Positions 8,581 to 16,970 of a DNA stretch of 64,000 nucleotides are shown one piece after another. The position numbers and the translations under genes were made by a program. Position 1 is the stretch's first letter; the number at the start of each line of letters is the position of its first letter. The stretch is from the NCBI RefSeq assembly GCF_014842265.1, contig NZ_JACYVI010000008.1:124001-188000 (forward strand). Direction: 5' to 3'. The stretch comes from Pseudomonas sp. CFBP 13711 (lineage in GTDB: Bacteria > Pseudomonadota > Gammaproteobacteria > Pseudomonadales > Pseudomonadaceae). Under the pieces are notes generated by a model. The model ran no database searches. It was not told where the DNA came from and worked only from the letters and a program-made list of their open reading frames with translations.

Positions 8581-9483
8581 CTACAAATCCCGCTGTTTCC
8601 TGAACTGCCCCGGCGGCATGCCGTGGGCGTGGCGGAAGCGCCGCGAGAAGTAGGCCTCGTCGGCAAACCCACACAACCGCGCCACTTCCCCCACCGGTTT
8701 GCTGCCGTTGAGCAGCAGCGTGCGCGCCAGGTGCATGCGCCGCTCCAGCACCAGTTCGCTGAAGGTCTTGCCGACTTCCTTGCGCAGCCAGTGGGTCAGG
8801 TAGTTGGGCGACAGAAACGCGGCTGAAGCGGCTTTTTTCAGGCTCAGGTCCGGGTCGTCCAGGTTCTTGCGTACGTACTCCGACATCCGCGCCAATGCAT
8901 CGCGGCGGCTGCGCTCGGCGGCGTTGTCATCGGCCAGCCGCTTGATCGGCTCGGCGTACAGCTGGCAGACCGTGCCGATCAGTTGCAGCAGGCACCCTTT
9001 GAGCACCTCCCGCGTGCCGAACTGCCGGTTCGCATCCAGCTCGCGCATCCGGCCCAGCAAATGCTCGATCTCGGCGAAGTCGTCGGCGTCCAGCGTGAAA
9101 TCCAGATGCTCCTGAAAACGGAACGGCGACAGCTCCGGGGCGAGGGCGATGGCCACGTCTTCGAGGTCCAGCGGGTCGCATTGCAACTGGGGCAGCAGGA
9201 AGGTCTGGGCAAAGTTGATCAGCAGAAAATTGCCTTCCGGCGGATGCGGGATCAGATGCAATTTGTGCGGGAGGATGAACGCCAGCGTGTTGCGCGGGAA
9301 GGGCCGGACCACGCCGCCAATGTGCTGCACGGTGTCGCCGCCGAGGTTGATTTGAATCTGAAAATATTCGTGCCGATGGGGCGCGGTCTCCGGTTTGCCC
9401 TCGGTTTTGCCGCGGATGTAAAAGTCCGGCCGCTCACTGCGCTGCTGCATGCCGTAGGTGGGTACGCGATTGACGGAATCCAT
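8581..9483 (-). CDS. AraC family transcriptional regulator
   Basis: A 300-residue regulator with an N-terminal cupin-like ligand domain (PHRHEYFQIQINLGG, FILPHKLHLIPHPP) and a C-terminal pair of helix-turn-helix motifs (LSLKKAASAAFLSPNYLTHWLRKEVG, then PVGEVARLCGFADEAYFSRRFRHAHGMPPGQFR, shown here as two parts of the family signature). It is divergent from an MFS transporter and the three enzymes behind it. By the usual logic of such clusters it should activate them when the substrate is present. Repeated candidate operators lie in the shared intergenic region. Confidence 0.93.
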   Translation of the reverse strand: MDSVNRVPTYGMQQRSERPDFYIRGKTEGKPETAPHRHEYFQIQINLGGDTVQHIGGVVRPFPRNTLAFILPHKLHLIPHPPEGNFLLINFAQTFLLPQLQCDPLDLEDVAIALAPELSPFRFQEHLDFTLDADDFAEIEHLLGRMRELDANRQFGTREVLKGCLLQLIGTVCQLYAEPIKRLADDNAAERSRRDALARMSEYVRKNLDDPDLSLKKAASAAFLSPNYLTHWLRKEVGKTFSELVLERRMHLARTLLLNGSKPVGEVARLCGFADEAYFSRRFRHAHGMPPGQFRKQRDL

Positions 9484-9804
9484 CGAGTGCTCCTCGTCGT
9501 GTATTTCTTATTGTCGGTCGTCGTATGACCAAATCCAAAAATTTCATCAGCGTGGTGGCGAGTCGATTTGTCCAAGAATGGTCTGACTGGTCTCCTTATA
9601 CAGACCGCTCTAGCGCAGGCATTTTCGCCCCCTTTTGGTTGCTAATTGCTGTTTTAGCACGCGCGCTGTTTTTTGGACAATTCATTACGGGCACCTGTTG
9701 AAATCCAAAAACGTTCTAAGCATCGTCTTGTTTAAAACCGGTCGTACGATAACTTGGGGGTGCACGTCATCACTCGATACCAATAAAAACAATGAGGACT
9801 TCTC
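9484..9804. promoter_or_regulatory. Divergent control region with repeated candidate AraC sites
   Basis: The 321 bases between the AraC gene and the transporter hold no gene. The 11-mer AAATCCAAAAA occurs at 9531-9541 and again at 9701-9711. TTGTCCAA (9568-9575) returns in inverted orientation as TTGGACAA (9673-9680). Paired sites at this distance would fit DNA looping or dual control by an AraC-type protein. GAGG 8 bases before the transporter ATG is its ribosome-binding site. Confidence 0.4.
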
Positions 9805-11148
9805 ATGTCGAGCAACCCTGATATTCAGGCGATGGATGCTGTCGTGGCCGCACCAGTCACTGCCGCTCCCGCCCGACCTATGACCCACCGTCGCTGGTTC
9901 ATGCTGTCGCTGTTGCTGATCGCCACGATCATCAACTACGTCGACCGCGTCAACATCTCCATCGCTGCGCCTTTCATGGCCAAAGACCTCGGTCTGGACA
10001 AGGTCGAAATGGGCCTGATCTTCTCCGCTTTCGCCTGGACCTACGCCTTCGCTTTGGTGCCCGCCGGCTTCATCGCCGACCGGTTCGGTTCGCGCTTCAC
10101 CTACGGTGCCTCACTGATCTCGTGGTCGGCCGTCACGGTGTGCCAAGGCATGGTTGGCGGTTTCGCTTCATTGTTCGGTTTGCGCCTGGCGATCGGCGCG
10201 ATGGAAGCCCCGGCGTTCCCGGCCAACAGCCGCGCGGTCACGGTCTGGTTTCCGGCGCGGGAGCGGGGCATGGCCAGCAGCATCTATGTGTGCGGGCAGT
10301 ATCTGGGCACGGCGCTGTTCACCGGTTTGTTGCTCTGGCTCGCGACGACCTATGACTGGCGCCACGTCTTTTACAGCACTGGCATTATCGGCATTGTTTT
10401 CGGGATCGCCTGGCTCTACTTGTACCGCGATCCGATGAACTGCAAGAAGGTCAGCAAGGAAGAGCTGGCTTACATTGAAGACGGCGGCGGCCTGGTCAAA
10501 AGCAGTCAGGAAAGAAACAAATTCAAGTGGGCGCAAATCGCCGAGCTGCTGAAATATCGCCAGGTCTGGGCCATTTGCCTGGGCAAGTTTGCCAGCACTT
10601 CGGCGCTGTACTTTTTCCTGACCTGGTTCCCGACCTATCTGATTGAAGAGCGGCATTTGACCATGGTCAAAGTCGGCATCTTCGCAGTGCTGCCGTTCAT
10701 TGGCGCCACCGTCGGCGTACTGCTGGCCGGGTTCATCGCCGACTGGATGATCCGTCGCGGGTACTCGCTGTCCTTCTCTCGCAAGCTGCCACTGGTGGTG
10801 GGTTCGGCGCTGGGCATGTCGATCATGCTGGTCAACTTCACCGACTCCAATGAAGTCTGCATCGCGCTGCTCACAATCGCCTTTTTCGCACAGGGCATCG
10901 CGTCATCCTCCTGGGCGGCCGTGTCGGAGATCGCACCCAAAGAGCTGATCGGTCTGACCGGGGGCATCACCAGCCTGGCGGCCAATATCGGCGGCATCGT
11001 CACGCCCATTGTCATCGGGCAAATCCTGCACGTCACCGGCAACTTCGCCTGGGCGTTCTGGTTCATCGGCGGGGTGGCGTGTATCGGCACGCTGTCTTAT
11101 TCACTGTTGCTCGGCCGCATTTATCGCATTGAGCTCAAGGCTCGGTAA
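9805..11148 (+). CDS. MFS transporter, anion:cation symporter (glucarate/galactonate type)
   Basis: A 447-residue inner-membrane carrier with 12 predicted helices. The family signatures are INYVDRVNISIAAPFM in helix 1, GFIADRFGSRFTYG (MFS motif A) after helix 2, and AIGAMEAPAFPANSRAVTVWFP, typical of the ACS family that imports sugar acids and related organic anions. It is the first gene of a rightward cluster with FAH-family, SDR and hydroxyacid dehydrogenase genes, which suggests that it imports their substrate. The exact substrate cannot be read from sequence. A strong terminator follows. Confidence 0.9.
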   Translation: MSSNPDIQAMDAVVAAPVTAAPARPMTHRRWFMLSLLLIATIINYVDRVNISIAAPFMAKDLGLDKVEMGLIFSAFAWTYAFALVPAGFIADRFGSRFTYGASLISWSAVTVCQGMVGGFASLFGLRLAIGAMEAPAFPANSRAVTVWFPARERGMASSIYVCGQYLGTALFTGLLLWLATTYDWRHVFYSTGIIGIVFGIAWLYLYRDPMNCKKVSKEELAYIEDGGGLVKSSQERNKFKWAQIAELLKYRQVWAICLGKFASTSALYFFLTWFPTYLIEERHLTMVKVGIFAVLPFIGATVGVLLAGFIADWMIRRGYSLSFSRKLPLVVGSALGMSIMLVNFTDSNEVCIALLTIAFFAQGIASSSWAAVSEIAPKELIGLTGGITSLAANIGGIVTPIVIGQILHVTGNFAWAFWFIGGVACIGTLSYSLLLGRIYRIELKAR

Positions 11149-11191
11149 CCGCTCAAGAATGTGTGTGTGAACTTATGCCGTACTGGGCAGA

Positions 11192-11215
11192 GGCGTATGC
11201 AAATACGCCTTTTTT
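11192..11215 (+). terminator. Rho-independent terminator after the MFS transporter
   Basis: A perfect 7-base-pair stem GGCGTAT/ATACGCC on a GCAA tetraloop is followed by six T. It sits between the transporter and the FAH-family gene, so the downstream enzymes probably need readthrough or their own promoter. Confidence 0.88.
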
Positions 11216-11341
11216 AATGCCGTCGATATTGAGTTTTTTAGTCCAGCGCAAACACAGTTTTATCCAACTTTCCCGCCGTGTGATCCCGTAGTCTCAAATG
11301 CATCTGACGGGGTCGAGCATCTTTCGGTGATAAGGAATTCC

Positions 11342-12031
11342 ATGAGCAACTTTGTATTTGAACCGCCCCGAGTCAGCAGTCTGCCGGTGCATGACAGTGA
11401 CGGGCGATTCCCCATTGGCCGGGTGTTTTGCCTGGGCCGTAATTACCAGTGGGGCGATGTAGCCAGTGCCGAGCGCGAGGTCCCGGCGTTCTTTATGAAG
11501 CCGGCGACATCGGTTGTGGACGCGGTGGGCGAGATCGCGTTTCCGACCCAGACCGAACAGTTTTGCCACGAGATCGAACTGGTCGTCGCCATCGGCAAGG
11601 ACGGCTATGAGATCGACGCCGAAGACGCGCTGGATCACGTGTGGGGATACGCCGCAGGCCTTGATTTGACCCGCCGCGATCTGCAAATGGCCGCCAAGGC
11701 GGTGGGCAATCCATGGGAGCCGGCGAAGGCGTTCGACGGTTCCGCGCCGATCACGCCCATTCGCCCCGCAGGCCGCGACGGTCACGGGCGACAGGGCGCC
11801 ATCTGGCTGAGGGTCAACGGTGTTGAGCGTCAGCGTGCCGATCTCGATAGCCAGATCTGGTCGGTGAGCGAAGTCATCAGCCAGCTTTCCCATTCCGTCA
11901 CGTTGCGCGCCGGCGATCTGATCATGACCGGCACGCCGCCCGGCGTTGCTGCGCTCCAACCGGGCGACGTGATCAACGGCGGCATCGACGGCGTCGGCGA
12001 ATTTGAAGTGAGAGTGGGCGAGCGCCGCTGA
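11342..12031 (+). CDS. Fumarylacetoacetate hydrolase family protein
   Basis: A 229-residue FAH-fold enzyme of the short (FAHD1/YcgM-like) type. It is likely to cleave or decarboxylate/hydrate a 2-oxo acid with a divalent metal. The hallmarks are FCLGRNYQWGDV, FMKPATSVV, HEIELVVAIGKDG (metal-binding Glu residues), GYAAGLDLTRRDLQ, and the C-terminal DLIMTGTPPGVAALQPGD. The ATG at 11342 follows AAGGA by 5 bases and is preferred to a GTG 5 codons upstream. Clustered with an SDR and a hydroxyacid dehydrogenase, it probably acts late in breakdown of an imported acid. Confidence 0.9.
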   Translation: MSNFVFEPPRVSSLPVHDSDGRFPIGRVFCLGRNYQWGDVASAEREVPAFFMKPATSVVDAVGEIAFPTQTEQFCHEIELVVAIGKDGYEIDAEDALDHVWGYAAGLDLTRRDLQMAAKAVGNPWEPAKAFDGSAPITPIRPAGRDGHGRQGAIWLRVNGVERQRADLDSQIWSVSEVISQLSHSVTLRAGDLIMTGTPPGVAALQPGDVINGGIDGVGEFEVRVGERR

Positions 12032-12081
12032 GCGACTCACCCAGAACCGCAGCATTTTGATGAGCAACAAGGAGAACAATA

Positions 12082-12846
12082 ATGACTGATCAATCCGTTT
12101 CGAAAATTGCCCTGGTCACCGGCGCGGGCAGTGGCATCGGCCGCTCCGTCGCGTTCGGCCTGCTTGAAGACGGCTACAAAGTGGTGGTGACCGGGCGTCG
12201 TCTGGAACCCCTCGAAGAACTGGTGGCGCAGGCGCGCGAGCAAGGCCGAGAAGCGTTGGCGGTGTCGTGCGACGTGCGTGATCCGGCCAGTGTCGACCAT
12301 CTGTTCGCGACCATCGAGGAGGTGTATGGCCGCCTCGACCTGGTGTTCAACAATGCTGGCGTCAACGCCCCTGCCGTGCCGATGGACGAGTTGCCGATCG
12401 AGAAGTGGCTGAGCGTGATCGACACCAACGTGACGGGTGTTTTCCTGTGCAGCCGAGGCGCGTTTGGCCTCATGCGCAAACAGTCGCCCCAAGGAGGCCG
12501 GATCATTAACAACGGTTCGATCTCCGCCCATGTGCCACGCCCGTTCACCGGGCCGTACACCGCCAGCAAGCACGCAGTACTGGGCCTGACCAAAAGCCTG
12601 GCCCTGGACGGTCGCGAATTCAATATCGCCTGCAGCCAGATCGACATCGGCAACGCGCTGACCGAGCTGTCGGTGCGCATGACCAAAGGCGTGCGTCAGG
12701 CCAATGGTTCAACCGCCATCGAGCCGATGATCGACGTCAAACACATCGCCGATGCCGTGCGTTACATCGCCGCGCTGCCGCTCTCGGCCAACGTGCTGAA
12801 CATGACCGTCATGGCCACCAACATGCCCTTCGTGGGCCGTGGTTGA
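12082..12846 (+). CDS. SDR family NAD(P)-dependent oxidoreductase
   Basis: A 254-residue classical short-chain dehydrogenase. The cofactor motif TGAGSGIG is at residues 14-21. NNAG follows near 90, with the catalytic Ser near 146 (NNGSISAH) and YTASK as the catalytic YxxxK. The C-terminus is typical of the classical group. RBS AAGGAG lies 8 bases before the ATG. It sits 50 bases after the FAH-family gene in a presumed operon and probably oxidises a hydroxyl of the same substrate. The cofactor preference is not certain. Confidence 0.92.
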   Translation: MTDQSVSKIALVTGAGSGIGRSVAFGLLEDGYKVVVTGRRLEPLEELVAQAREQGREALAVSCDVRDPASVDHLFATIEEVYGRLDLVFNNAGVNAPAVPMDELPIEKWLSVIDTNVTGVFLCSRGAFGLMRKQSPQGGRIINNGSISAHVPRPFTGPYTASKHAVLGLTKSLALDGREFNIACSQIDIGNALTELSVRMTKGVRQANGSTAIEPMIDVKHIADAVRYIAALPLSANVLNMTVMATNMPFVGRG

Positions 12847-12877
12847 TCCGTCCGAATTCGAGATGAGCGAGATACCG

Positions 12878-13831
12878 ATGAAACCTGAAATCCTCCAGCT
12901 GAGCCCGATCCTGATTCCTGACATCAACGCGCGGCTGAACGAGCTGTACACCGTTCGCCCGTACTTCCAGCAGGCCGACAAGGTTGCTTATCTGCGCGAG
13001 CACGGCGCCAACATTCGCGGCGTGGTGACTGGCGGCCACACCGGCATCACCCGCGAAGTGATGGAGCAGTTGCCGAATGTGGAAGTCATCGCGGTCAATG
13101 GCGTCGGCACCGACGCGATTGATCTGGCCTACGCGCGGGACCGTGGCATTCGTGTCTCGGCCACCATCGGCGCGCTGACCGAAGACGTTGCCGACCTCGC
13201 CATCGGCTTGCTGATTTCGGCCTGTCGCGGGCTGTGCACAGGCGACCGTTATGTGCGCGCCGGCGCATGGGCCAAGACCGCGACGCCGCTGGTGCCGCTG
13301 CCACTGGCGCGTCAATTCAGCGGCATGCGCATCGGCATCGTCGGCATGGGCCGGGTAGGGCGGGCCGTCGCCACGCGCGCTGCTGCGTTCGGCTGCCCCA
13401 TCAGCTACACCGACCTCAGCGCCATGGGCGACGTGCCTTACACCTTCGTCGGCGATTTGGTCGAATTAGCGGCGCAAAGTGACGCTCTGATCGTTGCTGC
13501 AGCCGCGGACAAAGCCAAAGGCATTATCAACGCCAAGGTGCTGGAAGCGCTGGGCGCGCAGGGTTTTTTGATCAACGTGGCGCGGGGCAGCCTGGTCAAT
13601 GAGCCGGACCTTGTTGCAGCGCTGGGGGCAGGGTCAATTGCTGGCGCGGGGCTGGATGTGTTCGCTGACGAGCCCCATGTGCCGGATGCCTTGTTCGCTC
13701 TGGAAACCGTCGTCCTGCAACCCCATCGCGCCAGCGCCACCGTTCAAACGCGGACGCGGATGGGCGAGATGGTGTTGGCGAGTCTGGCGGATGGCCTGGC
13801 GGGGAAAGTGCCGGTGGGGAGTGTGGTTTGA
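12878..13831 (+). CDS. D-2-hydroxyacid dehydrogenase (NAD(P)-dependent)
   Basis: A 317-residue enzyme of the D-isomer-specific family. The NAD(P)-binding motif GMGRVGRAVA is near residue 155. The catalytic Arg is in NVARGSLVNEPDLVAAL. The catalytic Glu is in DVFADEPHVPDAL, and the His is in LQPHRASATVQTR. It reduces a 2-oxo acid such as glyoxylate or hydroxypyruvate to the hydroxy acid, or the reverse. ATG codons at 12839, 12863 and 12878 are all in frame. 12878 (MKPEILQL) begins where family homology starts, but none has a strong RBS, so the start is uncertain by up to 13 codons. Last gene of the cluster. Confidence 0.88.
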   Translation: MKPEILQLSPILIPDINARLNELYTVRPYFQQADKVAYLREHGANIRGVVTGGHTGITREVMEQLPNVEVIAVNGVGTDAIDLAYARDRGIRVSATIGALTEDVADLAIGLLISACRGLCTGDRYVRAGAWAKTATPLVPLPLARQFSGMRIGIVGMGRVGRAVATRAAAFGCPISYTDLSAMGDVPYTFVGDLVELAAQSDALIVAAAADKAKGIINAKVLEALGAQGFLINVARGSLVNEPDLVAALGAGSIAGAGLDVFADEPHVPDALFALETVVLQPHRASATVQTRTRMGEMVLASLADGLAGKVPVGSVV

Positions 13832-13857
13832 AGGGCGTGATTGACTAAGCTGAAGCG

Positions 13858-14342
13858 CGTTCCTCGCGAAGCCGGTATTCCAGCTGCCATAGATGCAGCA
13901 GATGTTCCTGCCTCTTCGCGAGCAAGCTCGCTCCCACATGATGTGCGTCATACCCAAGAATCCTGGGTTAGATCACGGGCTTGTGGGAGTGAGCTTGCTC
14001 ACGAAGATGGCTTTCCAGCCGCTGGATATTCAGCGGATGGTCCTCTCTCTTCGCGAGCAAGCTCGCTCCCACATGATGTGCGTCATACCCAAGAATCCTG
14101 GGTTAGATCACGGCCTTGTGGGAGTGAACTTGCTCACGAAGATGGCATTTCAGCCGCTGAAAAATCAGCGGATGGTCCTTCCTCTTCGCGAGCACGCTCG
14201 CTCCCACAGGATCGGCGCCATACCCGAGAATTCTGGGTTAGATCACGGACTTGTGGGAGTGGGCTTGCTCACGAAGATGGCATTTCAGCCGCTGAAAAAT
14301 CAGCGGTTGTACCCGCTTCTTCGCCAGCGAGCTCCCGAAGGG
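13858..14342. repeat. Tandem array of three REPIN-like elements
   Basis: Three copies of a 95-base element lie at 13913-14007, 14048-14142 and 14183-14277 with an exact 135-base period. Each is bounded by inverted arms, TCTTCGCGAGCAAGCTCGCT on the left and its near-complement (GTGGGAGTGAGCTTGCTCAC) on the right. These are the REP arms characteristic of fluorescent Pseudomonas. The 40-base linkers carry their own hairpin (CCGCTGA...TCAGCGG). Decayed partial copies flank the array at about 13858-13912 and 14315-14342. Because 135 is divisible by three, long open frames cross the array by chance. The array sits between convergent genes, where it could also end transcription. Confidence 0.9.
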
Positions 14343-14348
14343 GTAGTG

Positions 14349-15248
14349 TCAAAACGCCCCCGACTCAACCGACAGCTCAGCCACCAGAAAATCAATAAAC
14401 GCCCGGGTCTTCATCGGCACGCGCCGGGACGAGGGATACACCGCGTTCACCGTAATCGCCGGCGCTTCCCAATCGCACAGCACCGGCACCAAGCGTCCAT
14501 CCGCCACCGCGCGCTCGACGATAAAGTTGGGCAGCAGCGCGATGCCCATTCCCGCCACGGCCGCCTGCGCCAGGATGTCACCGTTGTTCGCGTGTAATGG
14601 CCCGCTCACCGTCACCCGCTGGGTTTCCTTGCCGTTGCACAACTGCAAACTCACGCCGCTCTGCAGATAGCCGTAGCTCAGGCACTTGTGGTGTGCCAGA
14701 TCCTTCGGCGTTTGCGGCGTGCCTTCGCGCGCCAGGTAATCGGGCGAGGCCACCATGATCCTCGGCGCCGGGGCCAGTGAGCGCGCGATCATCGACGAAT
14801 CCGGCAGGCTGGCGATACGAATCGTCACGTCAAAACCGCCCTTGACCGGATCCACCTGCTGATCGCTCAACACCACTTGCAGCTCGACGTTCGGATGCAA
14901 TTCGTTGAAGCGCGGAATCAGCGGCCCCAGACGTCTCAGCCCAAACGACATCGGCGCGTTGACCCGCAACACGCCGCGTATCTCATCCATGCCGGTCCGC
15001 GCCCGTTGCTCGGCTTCGTCCAGCGAAGCGATGACATCCCGACACGCGTCGTAGTACTCAGCGCCCGCTTCCGTCAGATGCAGGCTGCGCGTGGTGCGCT
15101 GCAGCAACTGCACGCCGATGGCCTCTTCCAGCGCCTGAATCTGCTTACTGATTTTCGAGCGCGGTACGTCGAGCGCGCGGGCCGCGGCGGCAAAGCCATT
15201 GGCACCCACCGTGGCAACAAAAGCGCGCATGCATTCGATGCGATCCAT
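14349..15248 (-). CDS. LysR family transcriptional regulator
   Basis: A 299-residue LysR-type regulator. The N-terminal winged HTH reads MDRIECMRAFVATV and ALDVPRSKISKQIQALEEAIG. The C-terminal periplasmic-binding-like ligand domain includes VNAPMSFGLRRLGPLI, DVTIRIASLPDSSMIAR and VAGMGIALLPNF. The ATG at 15248 is chosen because the recognised HTH begins there; an upstream extension of 43 codons has no family-like sequence. It is divergent from the isochorismatase-like gene, its probable target, with an inverted repeat in between. Confidence 0.92.
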   Translation of the reverse strand: MDRIECMRAFVATVGANGFAAAARALDVPRSKISKQIQALEEAIGVQLLQRTTRSLHLTEAGAEYYDACRDVIASLDEAEQRARTGMDEIRGVLRVNAPMSFGLRRLGPLIPRFNELHPNVELQVVLSDQQVDPVKGGFDVTIRIASLPDSSMIARSLAPAPRIMVASPDYLAREGTPQTPKDLAHHKCLSYGYLQSGVSLQLCNGKETQRVTVSGPLHANNGDILAQAAVAGMGIALLPNFIVERAVADGRLVPVLCDWEAPAITVNAVYPSSRRVPMKTRAFIDFLVAELSVESGAF

Positions 15249-15263
15249 GACCGTCCCTGAATT

Positions 15264-15298
15264 GGAAACAATGAGTCCCGATTTTATGGGATTGTTCC
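15264..15298. promoter_or_regulatory. Inverted repeat, probable LysR operator
   Basis: GGAAACAAT (15264-15272) faces ATTGTTCC (15291-15298), with inner TCCC/GGGA arms. The dyad lies 16 bases before the LysR start and about 100 bases before the isochorismatase-like ATG, the usual place for an autoregulatory LysR site. Confidence 0.45.
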
Positions 15299-15401
15299 TT
15301 AAGCAGCCAGTCCGTAAATTCACTCCCAAGCCAGCCGCCAAACAACCAGCGCAGCGGCTAACCCATATCGAACTCACTGCTGACTACTAAGGAATCTACC
15401 C

Positions 15402-16046
15402 ATGTCCATTCGCGAGCTGCTGAACCCAACCAACGCTGCTCTGATCCTGATCGACCACCAGCCGCAGATGGCTTTCGGCGTTCAGTCGATCGACCGCCAG
15501 ACGCTGAAGAACAACACCGTCGGCTTGGCCAAAGCCGCCAAGATCTTCAACGTGCCGACCATCTACACCTCGGTCGAAACCAAGAGCTTCAGCGGTTTCA
15601 TCTGGCCTGAACTGCTGGCGGTGTTCCCGGATCAGCAGCCGATCGAGCGCACCTCGATGAACTCGTGGGAAGACAAGAAGCTGGTGGAAGCGGTCAAGGC
15701 GACCGGCCGCAAGAAGCTGATCATCGCCGCGCTCTGGACCGAGGTCTGCCTGAACTTCCCGACGCTGGACGCATTGGCTGAAGGCTACGAGGTGTACATC
15801 GTCACTGACGCTTCCGGCGGCACGACCAAAGAAGCCCACGACATGTCGGTGCAGCGAATGATTCAGGCAGGCGCAGTGCCGGTGACCTGGCAGCAGGTGC
15901 TGCTCGAATTCCAGCGCGACTGGGCTCACAAGGAAACCTACGAAGCGGTCATGGAACTGGTCCTGGAACACAGCGGGGCCTACGGCATGGGCGTCGACTA
16001 CGCCTACACCATGGTTCACGGCGCGCCGCAGCGTAAGTTGGGCTAA
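15402..16046 (+). CDS. Isochorismatase-like (YcaC-type) cysteine hydrolase
   Basis: A 214-residue soluble hydrolase of the isochorismatase superfamily. The catalytic triad is readable: Asp in LILIDHQPQM, Lys in the GRKKLIIAALWTEVC segment, and the nucleophile Cys in WTEVCLNFPTL. The sequence is closest to the YcaC group, whose natural substrate is unknown. RBS AAGGA is 9 bases before the ATG. It is transcribed divergently from a LysR gene and ends at a strong terminator. Confidence 0.88.
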   Translation: MSIRELLNPTNAALILIDHQPQMAFGVQSIDRQTLKNNTVGLAKAAKIFNVPTIYTSVETKSFSGFIWPELLAVFPDQQPIERTSMNSWEDKKLVEAVKATGRKKLIIAALWTEVCLNFPTLDALAEGYEVYIVTDASGGTTKEAHDMSVQRMIQAGAVPVTWQQVLLEFQRDWAHKETYEAVMELVLEHSGAYGMGVDYAYTMVHGAPQRKLG

Positions 16047-16060
16047 AACCCTCGGCCACA

Positions 16061-16096
16061 AAAAAAGCTTCGCGATTAAGGTCGCGAAGCTTTTTT
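16061..16096. terminator. Bidirectional terminator between isochorismatase-like gene and yacG
   Basis: A perfect 15-base-pair stem (AAAAAAGCTTCGCGA and its complement) with a 6-base loop has T-runs on both strands. It serves the two converging transcripts. Confidence 0.92.
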
Positions 16097-16146
16097 GTTT
16101 TTTGCGATTTGTTGCAGGTTGCTGGCCATTCGGCCACTCGGTTGTA

Positions 16147-16353
16147 TCAATGCTGACGAGGGTCAAGGTCACCGGAGAACAGCTCGTCTTCAGCGTCCGG
16201 CGCAACCGGAATCGCATGTTCTTCCGACGCCCAGGCGCCCAGGTCGATCAGCTTGCAACGGTCCGAACAGAACGGCCGAAATTTACTCTCCGGCGTCCAT
16301 TCAACGGGCGCTCCGCAGGTTGGGCAATCGACGGTCATTGGTTGGCTCATCAT
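16147..16353 (-). CDS. yacG: DNA gyrase inhibitor / zinc-binding protein YacG
   Basis: A 68-residue zinc protein with the four-cysteine pattern CPTCGAPV and FCSDRCKLIDLGAW. The acidic C-terminal tail is typical of YacG, which binds GyrB and inhibits DNA binding by gyrase. The first ATG overlaps the coaE stop as ATGA; a second ATG follows immediately. It is the last gene of the pilB-pilC-pilD-coaE-yacG operon. Confidence 0.95.
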   Translation of the reverse strand: MMSQPMTVDCPTCGAPVEWTPESKFRPFCSDRCKLIDLGAWASEEHAIPVAPDAEDELFSGDLDPRQH

Positions 16354-16970
16354 TGGCCTCCACGCAAAGTTAAATAAAAGTGATGCAGACGCTCGACTTC
16401 GCTTTTCAGCCAGGCTGGGTCACGGTCATTGACGATCACATCATCGGCCCGGCTCAAGCGCTCCTCGCGACTGGCCTGCGCCTTGAGAATCGCCCGCACC
16501 TGTTCCTCGTTGGTCTTGTCGCGCAGCACGGTGCGCTCTATCTGCACCGACTCCGGCACATCAATGACCAACACCCGCTGCACCATCTGGTGCTGAGAAG
16601 TCTCCAGCAGCAGCGGCGACACCAGAATCGCGTAAGCCGACTCAGCGCGTGCGAAGTACTGACGGATTTCTTCGCGGATCAGTGGATGCAGAAGACCTTC
16701 GAGCCAGACCCGCTGCTGCGGATCCTTGAAAATCAGCTCGCGCAGCGCCGAGCGATTCAGCGCGCCATCGGCCTGCAACACGCTCGCGCCGAAGTGCTCG
16801 GCAATCTGCGTCAGGGCAGGGCGCCCGGGTTCGACGACCCAACGGGCAGCGTTATCGGCGTCCACCAAGTGCACGCCCAGCTCCATGAAGCTCTGAGCCG
16901 CCGCACTCTTGCCGCTGCCGATGCCACCGGTGAGGCCGAGAATCCAGGGTTTTGACGCAGGAGAAGTCAT
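16350..16970 (-). CDS. coaE: Dephospho-CoA kinase
   Basis: A 206-residue P-loop kinase that phosphorylates the 3'-OH of dephospho-CoA, the last step of CoA synthesis. Walker A is GGIGSGKS at residues 15-22. DADNAARWVVEPG, the LVSPLLLE segment and the lid region with RDKTNEEQVRAILKAQ are family features. It overlaps pilD and yacG by 4 bases each (ATGA), so expression is coupled to the pilus biogenesis genes. Confidence 0.96.
   Translation of the reverse strand: MTSPASKPWILGLTGGIGSGKSAAAQSFMELGVHLVDADNAARWVVEPGRPALTQIAEHFGASVLQADGALNRSALRELIFKDPQQRVWLEGLLHPLIREEIRQYFARAESAYAILVSPLLLETSQHQMVQRVLVIDVPESVQIERTVLRDKTNEEQVRAILKAQASREERLSRADDVIVNDRDPAWLKSEVERLHHFYLTLRGGQ

Noticed and set aside
13841..14597. 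Two overlapping open frames (185 and 234 codons) through the REPIN array
   Set aside because: They exist because the repeat period of 135 bases is divisible by three; the products are internal repeats without RBS.
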